Assembly: GCA_024228115.1 (NCBI GenBank)
Contig: JAAETT010000061.1
Location: 1 to 57,306, forward strand
Source of the DNA: a bacterium
GTDB lineage: Bacteria; Myxococcota_A; UBA9160; UBA6930
Length of the DNA: 57,306 nt
Direction of reading: 5' to 3'
In this document: piece after piece, positions 22,637-33,338 of the stretch
How positions within the stretch are numbered: position 1 is the first letter of the stretch
Layout: each line of letters begins with the position of its first letter
Made by a program: the position numbers and the translations under genes
Notes under the pieces: model-generated
Told to the model about the DNA's origin: nothing
The model's input: the letters and a program-made list of their open reading frames with translations, nothing else
The model's database searches: none

Positions 22637-25321
22637 CTACCGGGAGCCCAGGGCCCCCGCCAGCCGACCGAGCAGCACCGAGAGATCCCCGTGAGCCTCG
22701 CCCGGCACATACAGAGCATCCGCGCGACCCTCGGCCGGTTGCTTCTCCACGATGCCGCGTCGTGCCAGGAGTTCCAGCGCGTTGCGGAACGTCACCGGAT
22801 TCCAACCCTCCGCGCTATGCACTTCCGTAATCAGGTTGGCGCGGCGAAAGATCTCCTCGGCGGCCTTCTCCAGATGCTTGGCCGTCTGCGGCGCTTCATT
22901 CTCCGCGATCGCCGAGAAAGCCGCGTGATACGTCTCGAGCAGGCTACGGGTCTGTTCAGCAAGGAAACCGAAATAGGGCTGGCCCTTCTCGGTCGCTCGC
23001 AGTTGATCCTCGCGGCGTTCCAGCACACCGATGCGCTCGAAGTAGTCGAGGAAGGCACTGCGCTGCGCGCTCTGGACCAACGCTTTCGGCGCATAGAACT
23101 CCCCGTACAGGAGATCGAGCCAGAACTCGAGATCCCGGGTCAGCTCTCCTTCCGTTCCGCCACGCAGGAGTTGGCGAGCGATCAGGCTCGGAGCCATCAG
23201 GAAATGGAAGAGCGTGTTCCGGTAGACGATCAGGGCTCGGCGCGTGGAACCCTCGAAGTAGAGGATCTCGCCGCGGGGATCGTCTTCGGATTTGATCAGT
23301 CCGGAGCGCAGCATGAACGAGATCGATTCCTCGAACTCGGGCTCGTCGGCAGCGAAGGCCGGCGTCAGGCGGACGTCCTGGAGGTTGAGGAGTTCGACGA
23401 CCTCCGCCATGCGCCGCACCAGCTCGTGACGGAAGAGTCCGCGGCGGGGCTCGCCGAGCAGCGCACAAGCGGCGACGGACGTTGCGTTGGCCACGATCGA
23501 CCAGTTGATGCGCTCGACCAGATCGTTGGCGAGCCCCTCGGTGAAATCACGTCTGGCCGCAACGACGGCCGGATCATCCTCAGTGACTTCCGAGCCCTCT
23601 CCAGTGCGGAACAGATGCTCATGGCCTTCGAGAGCCTTGGCGAGTGAAACCGCTTCTCCGAAGCAGAGAAATACGCTTCCGAAACGGCGCTGGAGAACCT
23701 TCCGGGCCCGCACCAGGGCCACCATGCTCTCCTGCTGCTTACCGCCCCCCTCGAGCTCGTCGATCATCGCGCTCTCTTCGACGAGACGCTCGTAGGTGAT
23801 GCCGACCGGAACGAAGATGAGATCCTTGCGGCCGCTGTCGAGGAACGCCTGGATGTTCCAGTTCAGCATCCCCATCCGCGGCGCCATGCTCTTGCCCGTA
23901 CGCGAGCGCCCGCCCTCGATGAAGAACTCCTGGGTGAAACCCTCCTTCACCAGATAGGCGAGGTAGGCACGAAACACGGCCTTGTAGAGCGGATCGTCGA
24001 AGCTCTTGCGCATGAAGAAGGCGCCGGCACGACGGAAGATGAAACCGAAAGGACCAAAGGCCATGTTGTCGCGCGAGGCGATATGTGGCGGCATCGTATG
24101 CTGACCGTAGAAGAGCCACGTCAGGATCAGGAAGTCGAAATAGGAGCGATGGCTCGGCACGAGCACGACCGCCTGGTCCTTCGCATATTGCGAAACCCGT
24201 TCCATCCCGGATGTCTCGATCGATGCAAAGAGCTTCCGGAAGATCCAAGTGGCGGCAACGTTCAAGATCGCCAGGAACGTGGAGTTCATGTTGGCTGCGA
24301 TCTCGCGGAAGATCTTCTCCGCCTGGGCTCGGGCAGCCTCCGGCGTCGTCTTCGGATCGCGTGCTCGCTCGGCCACCGCCTGCCCGACCTCATCGCTCGC
24401 CAGCACCAGTTCCTGGACGCGGTGCCGGGGCCGAAGCGTCGGGCCCTCGACGATACGCTCCTCCCGGAACAAGAACACCTGGATCGCGCGGCGAAGTTTT
24501 CGCACGAGCCGCGCATCGCCGTCCCCGGAGCGCGACGCCGCGAACGCCCGCACATCGATCGGGACCCCGGGCCGGATCGCGAGATCCTGATACGTCATCA
24601 GGAAGGACGTGACTTTCGCAATATCCGTCGGACGAGTCGGCGCGCCGTAAGTGAGGTTCAGGAAGCCACGGGTCGCCCGCGGACCCTTGCGCCAGAAGAG
24701 CGCCAGGGGCACGAGAGTCACCTGTTTGTCCTCATCCCGGGCCGTCTTGAGAATGTCCTCGAGGAGATCCTGGTCACGTCGCCCCTCGGCCACGGCCGCC
24801 TCGCGTCCACGTAGCAGGCTCCCGAGTCGCTGGGTTCGCAGGAAGAGGAACATCGATTCGCCGCGGCTCACGACCGCGCGTGCCTTTTCCTGCGCGCGGC
24901 GCCGGTCCTCCTCCCGTCGCTCGCTCCCGCCCACCCGGCGGCGCTTCCACCAGCATTTGATCGCGGGCCAGAACGGCTGGTAGTAGTAGAACGAAAGGCC
25001 GTTGGCGAAGGCCGAGAGCCGTAGGCCACGCCGCGCAAACAGGGTATTGAACAGGAAATAGTCGAGACGGCTCGCGTAGCGCATGACGTACACGACAGCG
25101 CCCCGCTCTTCGACGGACTTCAACGCGGTGGTCGTCGCCTCATCGAAATCCAAGTGGCCGATGTAGCGTCGCGCGAACCAGCGGAAGAAGAAGTTGTAGC
25201 GAGCTGTCATCGCCGAGTAGGGGTCGGCGACCTCCGCATCCGGAAGCCGAATCTCCACCTCCCCAGGAGGCGTGGAAACCTCCGCGCCCGTCTCGTCGTT
25301 CCCACCCAGCTCGCTCACCAT
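22637..25321 (-). CDS. plsB: Glycerol-3-phosphate 1-O-acyltransferase
   Basis: An 894-aa protein of the PlsB family (E. coli enzyme is about 807 aa). The acyltransferase motifs are visible: HX4D in VPSHRSYFDFL (about residue 387), FFIEGGRSRTGK (about 465) and VPVGITYERLVEES. It makes lysophosphatidate at the inner membrane. The start is uncertain: the frame is open to 25540, but the translated extension is proline/arginine-rich and unlike the family. ATG 25321 or the adjacent GTG, behind GAGGAG, is preferred. Confidence 0.9.
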   Translation of the reverse strand: MVSELGGNDETGAEVSTPPGEVEIRLPDAEVADPYSAMTARYNFFFRWFARRYIGHLDFDEATTTALKSVEERGAVVYVMRYASRLDYFLFNTLFARRGLRLSAFANGLSFYYYQPFWPAIKCWWKRRRVGGSERREEDRRRAQEKARAVVSRGESMFLFLRTQRLGSLLRGREAAVAEGRRDQDLLEDILKTARDEDKQVTLVPLALFWRKGPRATRGFLNLTYGAPTRPTDIAKVTSFLMTYQDLAIRPGVPIDVRAFAASRSGDGDARLVRKLRRAIQVFLFREERIVEGPTLRPRHRVQELVLASDEVGQAVAERARDPKTTPEAARAQAEKIFREIAANMNSTFLAILNVAATWIFRKLFASIETSGMERVSQYAKDQAVVLVPSHRSYFDFLILTWLFYGQHTMPPHIASRDNMAFGPFGFIFRRAGAFFMRKSFDDPLYKAVFRAYLAYLVKEGFTQEFFIEGGRSRTGKSMAPRMGMLNWNIQAFLDSGRKDLIFVPVGITYERLVEESAMIDELEGGGKQQESMVALVRARKVLQRRFGSVFLCFGEAVSLAKALEGHEHLFRTGEGSEVTEDDPAVVAARRDFTEGLANDLVERINWSIVANATSVAACALLGEPRRGLFRHELVRRMAEVVELLNLQDVRLTPAFAADEPEFEESISFMLRSGLIKSEDDPRGEILYFEGSTRRALIVYRNTLFHFLMAPSLIARQLLRGGTEGELTRDLEFWLDLLYGEFYAPKALVQSAQRSAFLDYFERIGVLERREDQLRATEKGQPYFGFLAEQTRSLLETYHAAFSAIAENEAPQTAKHLEKAAEEIFRRANLITEVHSAEGWNPVTFRNALELLARRGIVEKQPAEGRADALYVPGEAHGDLSVLLGRLAGALGSR

Positions 25322-25457
25322 CTCTCCTCGGGCCGCGCTCGGCCCTCCCCCGGAGAACGTACCGACCACGACGCAAATTGAGAAACCTGGCGACGGGCCT
25401 GGGCTCCCTGACACACCCCAGGGGCCCAGCAAGGGGCCCCGGGGGTGTCGTCTGCAA

Positions 25458-26315
25458 CTACTCGGGCAGGAGAATCCCGTCCATCTGGTCAGCAATCTCT
25501 TGCGCCGTCCAGAGCCCGCCGTCCGCCTTCTTGGTGACACCCTCGGCCGTCACCACCTTCATCTCGGCGATCCGACCACCGCCCACATAGAAGGTCTTGT
25601 TCGTCTGATCCTTCGAGAGGTCGCTCGCCAGGTACGTCACCAGCGGCGAAACCAGGCCCGGAGCAATGCGATCCTTCAGCGAATCATCTTGCATCATCGG
25701 CAGGTCTTCGGTGAGCCGGGTCAGCGCAACCGGGGCCAGGATGAAGCACCGAATGCGGTAACGCTGGCCCTCGATGGCCATGCAACGCGTGAATCCAGCA
25801 ATCCCGGCCTTGGCCGCACCGTAGTTCGCCTGGCCGAAGTTTCCGTTCAAGCCAGAAGTCGACGAGGTGTTGATGATCACCCCGCCCTGCCCCCGCGCCT
25901 TCATGTGATTGAAGGCCGGCCGGGAGACCGCGTAGGTTCCCTTCAGATGCACAGCGATCACCGGATCCCAGAGATCCTCGGTCGTCTTCGAGAGCGTCTT
26001 GTCCCGCAGGATGCCCGCGTTGTTCACGCAGATATCGAGCTGGCCGAAGGCATCGACCGCCGATTGAACGATGCGCTCGCCACCCTCGACCGAGGCCACG
26101 TTCTCGTAGTTGGCGACCGCCTCGCTACCCAGGGCCTTGATCTCATCGACGACGTCGTCGGCCATCGACTGCCCGCCGCCACTGCCATCCCGCGAGCCAC
26201 CCAGATCGTTCACGACGACCTTCGCACCCTCGCGTGCCAGGGCGAGCGCATGCTCACGACCCAGTCCGCCACCAGCACCCGTGACCAACGCAACTCTTCC
26301 ATCCAACAATCCCAT
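25458..26315 (-). CDS. SDR dehydrogenase, HSD17B4 / (R)-3-hydroxyacyl-CoA type
   Basis: A 285-aa short-chain dehydrogenase with the NAD motif TGAGGGLG (12-19), NNAG (98-101), Ser151/152 and the catalytic Tyr165/Lys169. The VNDLGG motif after strand 2 and the insertion GSRDGSGGGQS are typical of the dehydrogenase domain of peroxisomal multifunctional enzyme type 2 (HSD17B4) and bacterial relatives, acting on (3R)-hydroxyacyl-CoA. It lies between the plsB and GNAT genes on the same strand; a perfect 40-bp-stem palindrome sits 16 bp upstream of its start. Confidence 0.82.
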   Translation of the reverse strand: MGLLDGRVALVTGAGGGLGREHALALAREGAKVVVNDLGGSRDGSGGGQSMADDVVDEIKALGSEAVANYENVASVEGGERIVQSAVDAFGQLDICVNNAGILRDKTLSKTTEDLWDPVIAVHLKGTYAVSRPAFNHMKARGQGGVIINTSSTSGLNGNFGQANYGAAKAGIAGFTRCMAIEGQRYRIRCFILAPVALTRLTEDLPMMQDDSLKDRIAPGLVSPLVTYLASDLSKDQTNKTFYVGGGRIAEMKVVTAEGVTKKADGGLWTAQEIADQMDGILLPE

Positions 26316-26331
26316 CGGTTCTCCTTGTTGC

Positions 26332-26414
26332 GGGGACGTTCTTTCCGCTGTTTCCGTTGTTCCGTTTCCGCTCTGCGGAAACGGAACAACGGAAACAGCG
26401 GAAAGAACGTCCCC
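26332..26414. repeat. Perfect 40-bp-stem palindrome (3-nt loop)
   Basis: Arm 26332-26371 is the exact reverse complement of 26375-26414 around a TCT loop. The outer 27 bases are identical to those of the element at 44253, while the inner part differs with matching changes on both arms. It lies between two minus-strand genes, 16 bp upstream of the SDR start and 6 bp after the GNAT stop. It could act as a terminator and as a non-autonomous repeat element. Confidence 0.95.
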
Positions 26415-26420
26415 ACCCCT

Positions 26421-27269
26421 TCAGACGAACAGTAGCGTTCGCAGGCGCGCGTGCGGCTCGAATCCTAGCCGAGCGTAGAGCTTCTCTGCAGCGACGTTTC
26501 CCTCGACCACGGCGAGTTGGACGTGTTCGGCCCGGTTCTCGAACGCTCGGCGGCAGAGCTCGCTCACTCCGGCCGCTCCGGCACCTTGACGTCTCACCTC
26601 GGGCCAGGTGAACACACCCTGCAAGAGCCAACCACGCGGGCATTGGACATCGGCGTAGCCCACGAAACCGAGCTTGCCTTCGCGCTCTCCGACCACGGCA
26701 CGGGGAAGGCGGCCCTGGACCCAGCGACGGAAGCCGGCCGGGTCGCCCTTCGAGGGATCGGGGCGATCTTCCTCACGCAAGCTCTCCCGAGCGGCTTCGA
26801 CGAGGGCATCGAGATCTTCGCTCCCTGCACTTCGCACCGTCCAGCCATGAGATGGCTCGGCTGGACGAAGCGCCGCAGGCTCGACCGCGTAGCTGATCTC
26901 GATGCGATCGAGAAGCGCGCGGTGGCCGCGCCGCTCGAGCCAATTCCAGAGTGGGCCGACCCGGTCCTCGGTGCTCTTGACCAACCCCGAGCCCACGCCC
27001 GAGAGATGTGGGAAGAGCGCTTCCAGGGCCGCCGGCTCGGCCAGCGCATCGAGCATCACGCTGGGGCGCAGCGCAGCAAGGCCCACGAGGCGAGAATCCT
27101 GCCATACCGCCATCAGCTCGGGCCGCGCTTCTCGCCGGGAGCCGGAGCCACCCAGCCGCAGGACCAGATCGATCAGAGCCAGATTGAGCCTCGGCGCGGC
27201 CTCGAGATGGGCCAACGCGGCGTGCCGATCGCGGGGGCGCAGGGCGCGGACGTTGAGCCCTCGAGCCAC
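26421..27269 (-). CDS. GNAT-family N-acetyltransferase
   Basis: A 282-aa protein with a C-terminal GNAT domain. The acetyl-CoA loop is VRRQGAGAAGVSEL and the closing motif is NVAAEKLYARLGFEPHAR. The N-terminal 130 residues look like a second, degenerate GNAT-like half, so it may be a tandem-GNAT protein. The substrate is unknown. It starts 4 bp after the biotinyl protein gene, so both are likely co-transcribed. Confidence 0.78.
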   Translation of the reverse strand: MARGLNVRALRPRDRHAALAHLEAAPRLNLALIDLVLRLGGSGSRREARPELMAVWQDSRLVGLAALRPSVMLDALAEPAALEALFPHLSGVGSGLVKSTEDRVGPLWNWLERRGHRALLDRIEISYAVEPAALRPAEPSHGWTVRSAGSEDLDALVEAARESLREEDRPDPSKGDPAGFRRWVQGRLPRAVVGEREGKLGFVGYADVQCPRGWLLQGVFTWPEVRRQGAGAAGVSELCRRAFENRAEHVQLAVVEGNVAAEKLYARLGFEPHARLRTLLFV

Positions 27270-27273
27270 CCCG

Positions 27274-27492
27274 CTAGTCAGCGATCACGGCGAGGACAGT
27301 GCCCTCCTCGACGTTGTCGCCCTCATTCACGCGGATTTCGGAGAGTCTGCCCTCGCAGGGCGCCTCGACCGGAATCTCCATCTTCATCGATTCGAGGATC
27401 AGGATCACGTCCTCCTCCTCGACGGCATCCCCGACGCCCTTCTCGATCTTCCACACGCTGCCGGTGATCTGGGCCTCGACATCGGTCGGCAT
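27274..27492 (-). CDS. Stand-alone biotinyl/lipoyl carrier domain protein
   Basis: A 72-aa single-domain protein with the biotinylation motif ILESMKMEIPV, the acceptor lysine being Lys37. It would carry biotin for an acyl-CoA carboxylase whose catalytic subunits are not in this window. The ATG at 27492 gives the normal domain boundaries; longer frames add unrelated residues. It is divergent from ffh, and a 12-bp palindrome ACAACGCGTTGT (27532-27543) lies between them. Confidence 0.85.
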   Translation of the reverse strand: MPTDVEAQITGSVWKIEKGVGDAVEEEDVILILESMKMEIPVEAPCEGRLSEIRVNEGDNVEEGTVLAVIAD

Positions 27493-27574
27493 CGGATCTC
27501 CTCGGGTCATGGTGCCGGACGGGGAGATACCACAACGCGTTGTTATCCTCCTCCCCCGTTCGCAGGGAGGACCG

Positions 27575-29089
<1,515 letters not shown>

Positions 29090-29228
29090 AGGCCTCCTGA
29101 ACGCTCCGACTGGCGGGATTCCCCCACTCGCGGCACCCGGGAGCTCTGCCCCCTACGCTCTGGCATCGCCGTTCCGCCAGGCCACCTGCGTCAGTTTCAC
29201 CGCTGTCCTGCCGATGTGTGAGAGATCG

Positions 29229-30908
29229 ATGGGTCGTTCCTTGCCGCTCCTGATCGTGATTGCCTGGGCTCTGGCCGTGGGGCCAGCGGCTGCCGATCCG
29301 ACGTTTCCGAAGCCCGCCAAAATCGTCCCGCAGGTCGAGTTCTGGAAACGGATCTACAGTGAGGTCGATACCGACCACGGGTTGATGCACGACTCCCGTC
29401 AGCTGGGGATCGTCTACGAAACCGCTGCCGTTCCCGACAACCTCTCCCGGCGCGGCCGGGATCGGAAGATCAAGGCGCGGCGCAGCGCGATCAAATCCAA
29501 CCTGCGAACCCTCGCGAGTGGCAAGCGCAGCGGGCTCACTGCCGAGCAGAAGCGCATCCTCGCGCTCTTCCCCAGCGGGGTGAGCAACGCTTCGCTGCGC
29601 AAGGCCAGCGGCCAGATCCGTTTCCAGCGGGGCCAGGCCAACAAGTTCCGGGATGGGCTCGTGAGGCAAGGCCGGTGGGAAGCCTATATGCGGCAGGTCT
29701 TCCAAGACCGCGGGCTCCCCCTCGATCTGACCGCCCTGCCCCACGTCGAATCGTCCTTCAATCCGAAGGCCCGTTCCCATGTGGGCGCCTCCGGGCTCTG
29801 GCAGTTCACGCGCAGCACCGGCCGGTTGCTCATGCGCGTCGACCACGTGGTGGACGAACGCAACGACCCCTACCTCGCGACCGTCGCGGCGGCTCGGCTA
29901 TTGCGCGAGAACCACAAGCGTCTCGGCACCTGGCCCCTTGCCATCACCGCCTACAACCATGGGGCCGGCGGCATGGAACGGGCGGTTCGGAAGCTCGGAA
30001 CCCGCGACATCGACCAGATCATCGACCGCTACAAGAGCCGGACATTTGGCTTCGCCTCGCGGAATTTCTACTGCGAATTCCTCGCCGCCCGGGAGGTCCA
30101 ACACGAGGCCGCGCGCCATTTCGGAAAGCTCACGCGGGATCCGCCGGAGCGGCCCGAGAGCGTGACCCTCACGCACTACGTGAAGGCCGCCGATCTGGCG
30201 ACCACCTTCGGCCTCAGTACCGAGGCCCTGCGAAGGGCGAACCCCGCGCTTCAAAGCCCCGTCTGGACCGGACAGAAATACGTTCCGAAGGGGTACTCAC
30301 TGCGGATCCCCCGGGATCCCATGCGCGGCTCCGCCAAGGTCGTCCTGGCCAGCCTCGGCAGCCATCAACGGCACACCAAGCAGGTTCCGGATCGCACCTA
30401 TCGGGTACGACGAGGGGACTCGCTCTCCCGCATCGCCGACCGGTTCGGAGTGCGCGAATCCCAGCTGGTGGCGTTGAACGGCTTGCGTAGCCGCCACCGG
30501 ATCCGGATCGGTCAGGTCTTGAAGCTTCCCGTTCGTCCGGGCTCCGTGGTGGCCACTGCGCCGCCGGCCGCGATACCCGCTGACGGCCTCTACACCGTAC
30601 GACGTGGGGATACCGTCTCTTCGATCGCTCGCCGTTACGGTGTGACCGAGCGCGATCTTCTGGCCACGAACCATTTGCGGAACCGCAATCGCATCGGTGT
30701 CGGCCAGGTGCTCGAGCTGCCGGGAGGCGCACTCAGTGCGAGTCCGAAACTTGCCCAGGCCGGCATCTACACCGTCCGGCGCGGCGACACCCTGGACGGC
30801 ATCGCCCGGCGCTTTGGCGTGACTCGCGCGGCCCTCGCTTCGCAGAATGGCATCCGAAACGCCAACCAGCTGCGCGCCGGCCAGAGCCTCTCGATCCCCG
30901 CGAAGTAG
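29229..30908 (+). CDS. Membrane-bound lytic murein transglycosylase with three LysM domains
   Basis: A 559-aa exported enzyme of the MltD type. It has a signal peptide (residues 1-22, ending AAA), an SLT catalytic domain with Glu174 in LPHVESSFNPKARS, followed by GASGLWQFTRSTGR and ITAYNHGAGGM, and three C-terminal LysM repeats (TYRVRRGDSLSRIADRFGV and two similar units, roughly 392-557). It cleaves peptidoglycan. ATG 29229 gives the best signal peptide; ATG 29214 is an alternative. There is no lipobox. Confidence 0.9.
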   Translation: MGRSLPLLIVIAWALAVGPAAADPTFPKPAKIVPQVEFWKRIYSEVDTDHGLMHDSRQLGIVYETAAVPDNLSRRGRDRKIKARRSAIKSNLRTLASGKRSGLTAEQKRILALFPSGVSNASLRKASGQIRFQRGQANKFRDGLVRQGRWEAYMRQVFQDRGLPLDLTALPHVESSFNPKARSHVGASGLWQFTRSTGRLLMRVDHVVDERNDPYLATVAAARLLRENHKRLGTWPLAITAYNHGAGGMERAVRKLGTRDIDQIIDRYKSRTFGFASRNFYCEFLAAREVQHEAARHFGKLTRDPPERPESVTLTHYVKAADLATTFGLSTEALRRANPALQSPVWTGQKYVPKGYSLRIPRDPMRGSAKVVLASLGSHQRHTKQVPDRTYRVRRGDSLSRIADRFGVRESQLVALNGLRSRHRIRIGQVLKLPVRPGSVVATAPPAAIPADGLYTVRRGDTVSSIARRYGVTERDLLATNHLRNRNRIGVGQVLELPGGALSASPKLAQAGIYTVRRGDTLDGIARRFGVTRAALASQNGIRNANQLRAGQSLSIPAK

Positions 30909-30925
30909 CGGCGCCGGGTACGCGC

Positions 30926-31606
30926 CTAGCGTACCTGGTAGAGCGTCTCGTCCGGCAACCGGATCGCGGTCAAGGTTCCGCCATAAACAGCCCCGGTATC
31001 GATCCCGAGGCTGAACGGCTCGTTCCGACGCACCTGAAAATCGCTGCTGGGCGTGTGCCCGTAGACGATCGTCACGCCCAGGTTGTGGGGCAGATCCGCG
31101 GTCGAACGACTCCAGAGCAGATCCTCGGGCCGGGAGCGGCGCAAGGCGAAAGCCAGATCCCCGGTCTGGAGGGTTCGCTCTCCCAGGCCCGCGTGGACGA
31201 AGGCGTAGTCGCCCTCCAGATGGAACGGAACCAGATCGCGATAGAAGCGTTCATGGGCCGGGGGAAGGTCGAACGTCTCGGGCTTCGGGTCCGGCGAGCT
31301 GAAGTAGCCGTAGCTCGCCAGGGTCCGGTCGCCGCCATTCAAGAGGAATGCATCTCCGCCGAACCAGGCAGGCCCCTTGAAGCCGAGAAAATCGAGCAGC
31401 ATCGATTCGTGATTGCCCAGCAGGAAGACGCAATCGACCCGCCGGGAGAGGTCCAGGAGGCGACTCACCACACCGGCTGAATCCGGCCCCCGGTCGATGT
31501 AGTCACCCAGGAAGATCAGGCGATCGTCATCCGTCAGCGAGAGCTGTGCCAGCAGATCATCGAGCTTGCGAAGTTCGCCGTGAATGTCACCGATTGCGTA
31601 GAGCAT
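30926..31606 (-). CDS. Serine/threonine metallophosphatase (calcineurin-like)
   Basis: A 226-aa protein phosphatase-type metallophosphoesterase. The metal motifs are GDIHG (near residue 6), GDYIDRGPDS (near 35) and GNHE, followed by late histidines (HAGLG, YGHTPS). It resembles the bacteriophage lambda or PrpA-type phosphatases. It is the last gene of a long minus-strand cluster; 37 bp separate it from rlmN. The substrate (phosphoprotein or dinucleotide) is not determined. Confidence 0.85.
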   Translation of the reverse strand: MLYAIGDIHGELRKLDDLLAQLSLTDDDRLIFLGDYIDRGPDSAGVVSRLLDLSRRVDCVFLLGNHESMLLDFLGFKGPAWFGGDAFLLNGGDRTLASYGYFSSPDPKPETFDLPPAHERFYRDLVPFHLEGDYAFVHAGLGERTLQTGDLAFALRRSRPEDLLWSRSTADLPHNLGVTIVYGHTPSSDFQVRRNEPFSLGIDTGAVYGGTLTAIRLPDETLYQVR

Positions 31607-31643
31607 GCTGGAAGCTCCGTTTCGACCATCCGCGAGACCGGCC

Positions 31644-32681
31644 TTACCCGGCCGCCTCACGCACGGCGAGCTGGCCACACGCCGCATCGATATCCGCGCC
31701 ACGACTCCGGCGAAGGGTGGTCGTGACGCCGCCCTTCACGAGTTCGCCCATGAACGCGTCGATCCGTTCGGGGGGAGGCGACGCGTAGCCCGTATCCGAA
31801 TGGGCGTTCATGGGGATCAGGTTGAGCTTCGAGGGCAACCCCTGCAGCAGGCGCCCGACCTCTCGGGCGTCCGCCGGGGCGTCGTTCACTCCGTCGATCA
31901 GGATGTATTCGAAGAAGACCGGATGCCGCCGGGAGATCTGCGGCAACTCCCGCAGGGCCTTCATCAGCTCGCTCAACGGAAAGCGGCGGTTGAGCGGAAC
32001 GAGGACGTCGCGCACATCGTCCGAGGCCGCGTGCAGAGAGACCGCAAGATTCACGGGCACCGCATCCAACAACTCGGCGATCTTGGGAACGATCCCCGCG
32101 GTCGAGACCGTGACCCGCCGGGGTGCCATCGCGAAAGCCTTCGGATGGAGCAGTGTTTCCACCGCGGAGATCAGGTTGGGCAGGTTGAGCAGGGGCTCCC
32201 CCATGCCCATGAACACGACGTTCGTGATCGTGCGATCGTCCGGTAGCAGCTCGCGCATGCGCAACACCTGGTCGATGATCTCGGCCGCGTCCAGGTTGCG
32301 TGTGAAGCCCAGCGCACCCGTCGCACAGAACGAGCAGGCCAGCGGACAGCCGACCTGCGTGGATACGCAGAGCGTCGTGCGTTCCTCCTCGGGAATCAGC
32401 ACCGCCTCGACGAGCGCACCGTCGGCGGCCCTGAGTACGGCCTTCACGGTGCCATCGATGGAATGAGCCTCCCGGACGGGTTCGAGCGCACGAAAGGACC
32501 AATCCGCCAGGAGCTGCACACGCAGTTCCTGGGGCAGGTTCGTCATGGCCTCGGGTTCGAGCACACCGCGCCGATACACCCACTCGGCCACCTGATCGGC
32601 CCGGTAGCCGGGAACACCGACCTCCTTGAATCGCCGGCGCAGATGATCGGGCGAGAGCCCGATCAGGGCGGGCGCGCTCAC
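31644..32681 (-). CDS. rlmN: 23S rRNA/tRNA adenine-C2 methyltransferase RlmN
   Basis: A 345-aa radical SAM enzyme. The cluster-binding motif CPLACSFC lies near residues 112-119, followed by MGMGEPLLN. The second catalytic cysteine is in ADIDAACGQLA near the C-terminus. It methylates A2503 of 23S rRNA and A37 of some tRNAs. The GTG at 32681 overlaps the trmB stop (GTGA); a longer frame upstream is trmB shadow. Confidence 0.95.
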   Translation of the reverse strand: MSAPALIGLSPDHLRRRFKEVGVPGYRADQVAEWVYRRGVLEPEAMTNLPQELRVQLLADWSFRALEPVREAHSIDGTVKAVLRAADGALVEAVLIPEEERTTLCVSTQVGCPLACSFCATGALGFTRNLDAAEIIDQVLRMRELLPDDRTITNVVFMGMGEPLLNLPNLISAVETLLHPKAFAMAPRRVTVSTAGIVPKIAELLDAVPVNLAVSLHAASDDVRDVLVPLNRRFPLSELMKALRELPQISRRHPVFFEYILIDGVNDAPADAREVGRLLQGLPSKLNLIPMNAHSDTGYASPPPERIDAFMGELVKGGVTTTLRRSRGADIDAACGQLAVREAAG

Positions 32682-33322
32682 GATGCGTCTCTCCGCCGGT
32701 AGCTCCAGAAGTGCAGCGGCCGGCCCTCGGCCCGCCACTGGAGCTCGTAGGCCGTGTGCAGGCGGCCCGGGACCTCCGTGCGGAACGCGACCTCCTGCGT
32801 GTTCTCCAGTAGGGGCTCGCCGCGAAGCGCGGCGTCGATCGTCTCGGCGTAGTCGACGTGATCCGTGGCGATCTCCAAGCGGCCGCCCGGAATCAGACGA
32901 TGGGCGAGTTGGGCGATGAACGGCGGTTGAAGCAGACGATTCTTGTGATGGCGTTTCTTCGGCCACGGATCCGGGAAGTTGATCCAGAAGGCGCCCACGC
33001 TCTCGGGCTCGATCACCTCACGGATCGCCTGCTCCGCACCACCGCAGATCAGCCGGATGTTGGTTTCTTCTTCCCTGGCAATGCGGCGCGCCATCTTGAG
33101 CACGCGCTTAAACGAGACCTCGACCCCGACATGGGCATCGCCAGGCGCTTCAGCGGCCAGGTGGCGTAGGAACTCACCCCGTCCGAATCCGAGCTCCACC
33201 ACCAGCGGCGTCGGAGACGAGACGTCTGGCGCGAAAACGGCCTCCCACCCCTTTTCGCGCACCTCCTCGACGGAAACACGACGATCGGGACCAGGAATAT
33301 CGAGCTTGAGCTTGCGGGCCAC
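32678..33322 (-). CDS. trmB: tRNA (guanine-N7-)-methyltransferase TrmB
   Basis: A 214-aa SAM-dependent methyltransferase that makes m7G46 in tRNA. SAM-binding motif VELGFGRGEFL and the family motif FWINFPDPWPKKRHHKNRLL are both present. Length is standard. It overlaps rlmN by 4 bp, giving two RNA methyltransferases in a coupled pair, and starts 16 bp after sppA. Confidence 0.95.
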   Translation of the reverse strand: MARKLKLDIPGPDRRVSVEEVREKGWEAVFAPDVSSPTPLVVELGFGRGEFLRHLAAEAPGDAHVGVEVSFKRVLKMARRIAREEETNIRLICGGAEQAIREVIEPESVGAFWINFPDPWPKKRHHKNRLLQPPFIAQLAHRLIPGGRLEIATDHVDYAETIDAALRGEPLLENTQEVAFRTEVPGRLHTAYELQWRAEGRPLHFWSYRRRDAS

Positions 33323-33338
33323 GGCGGGACGGTAGCGA

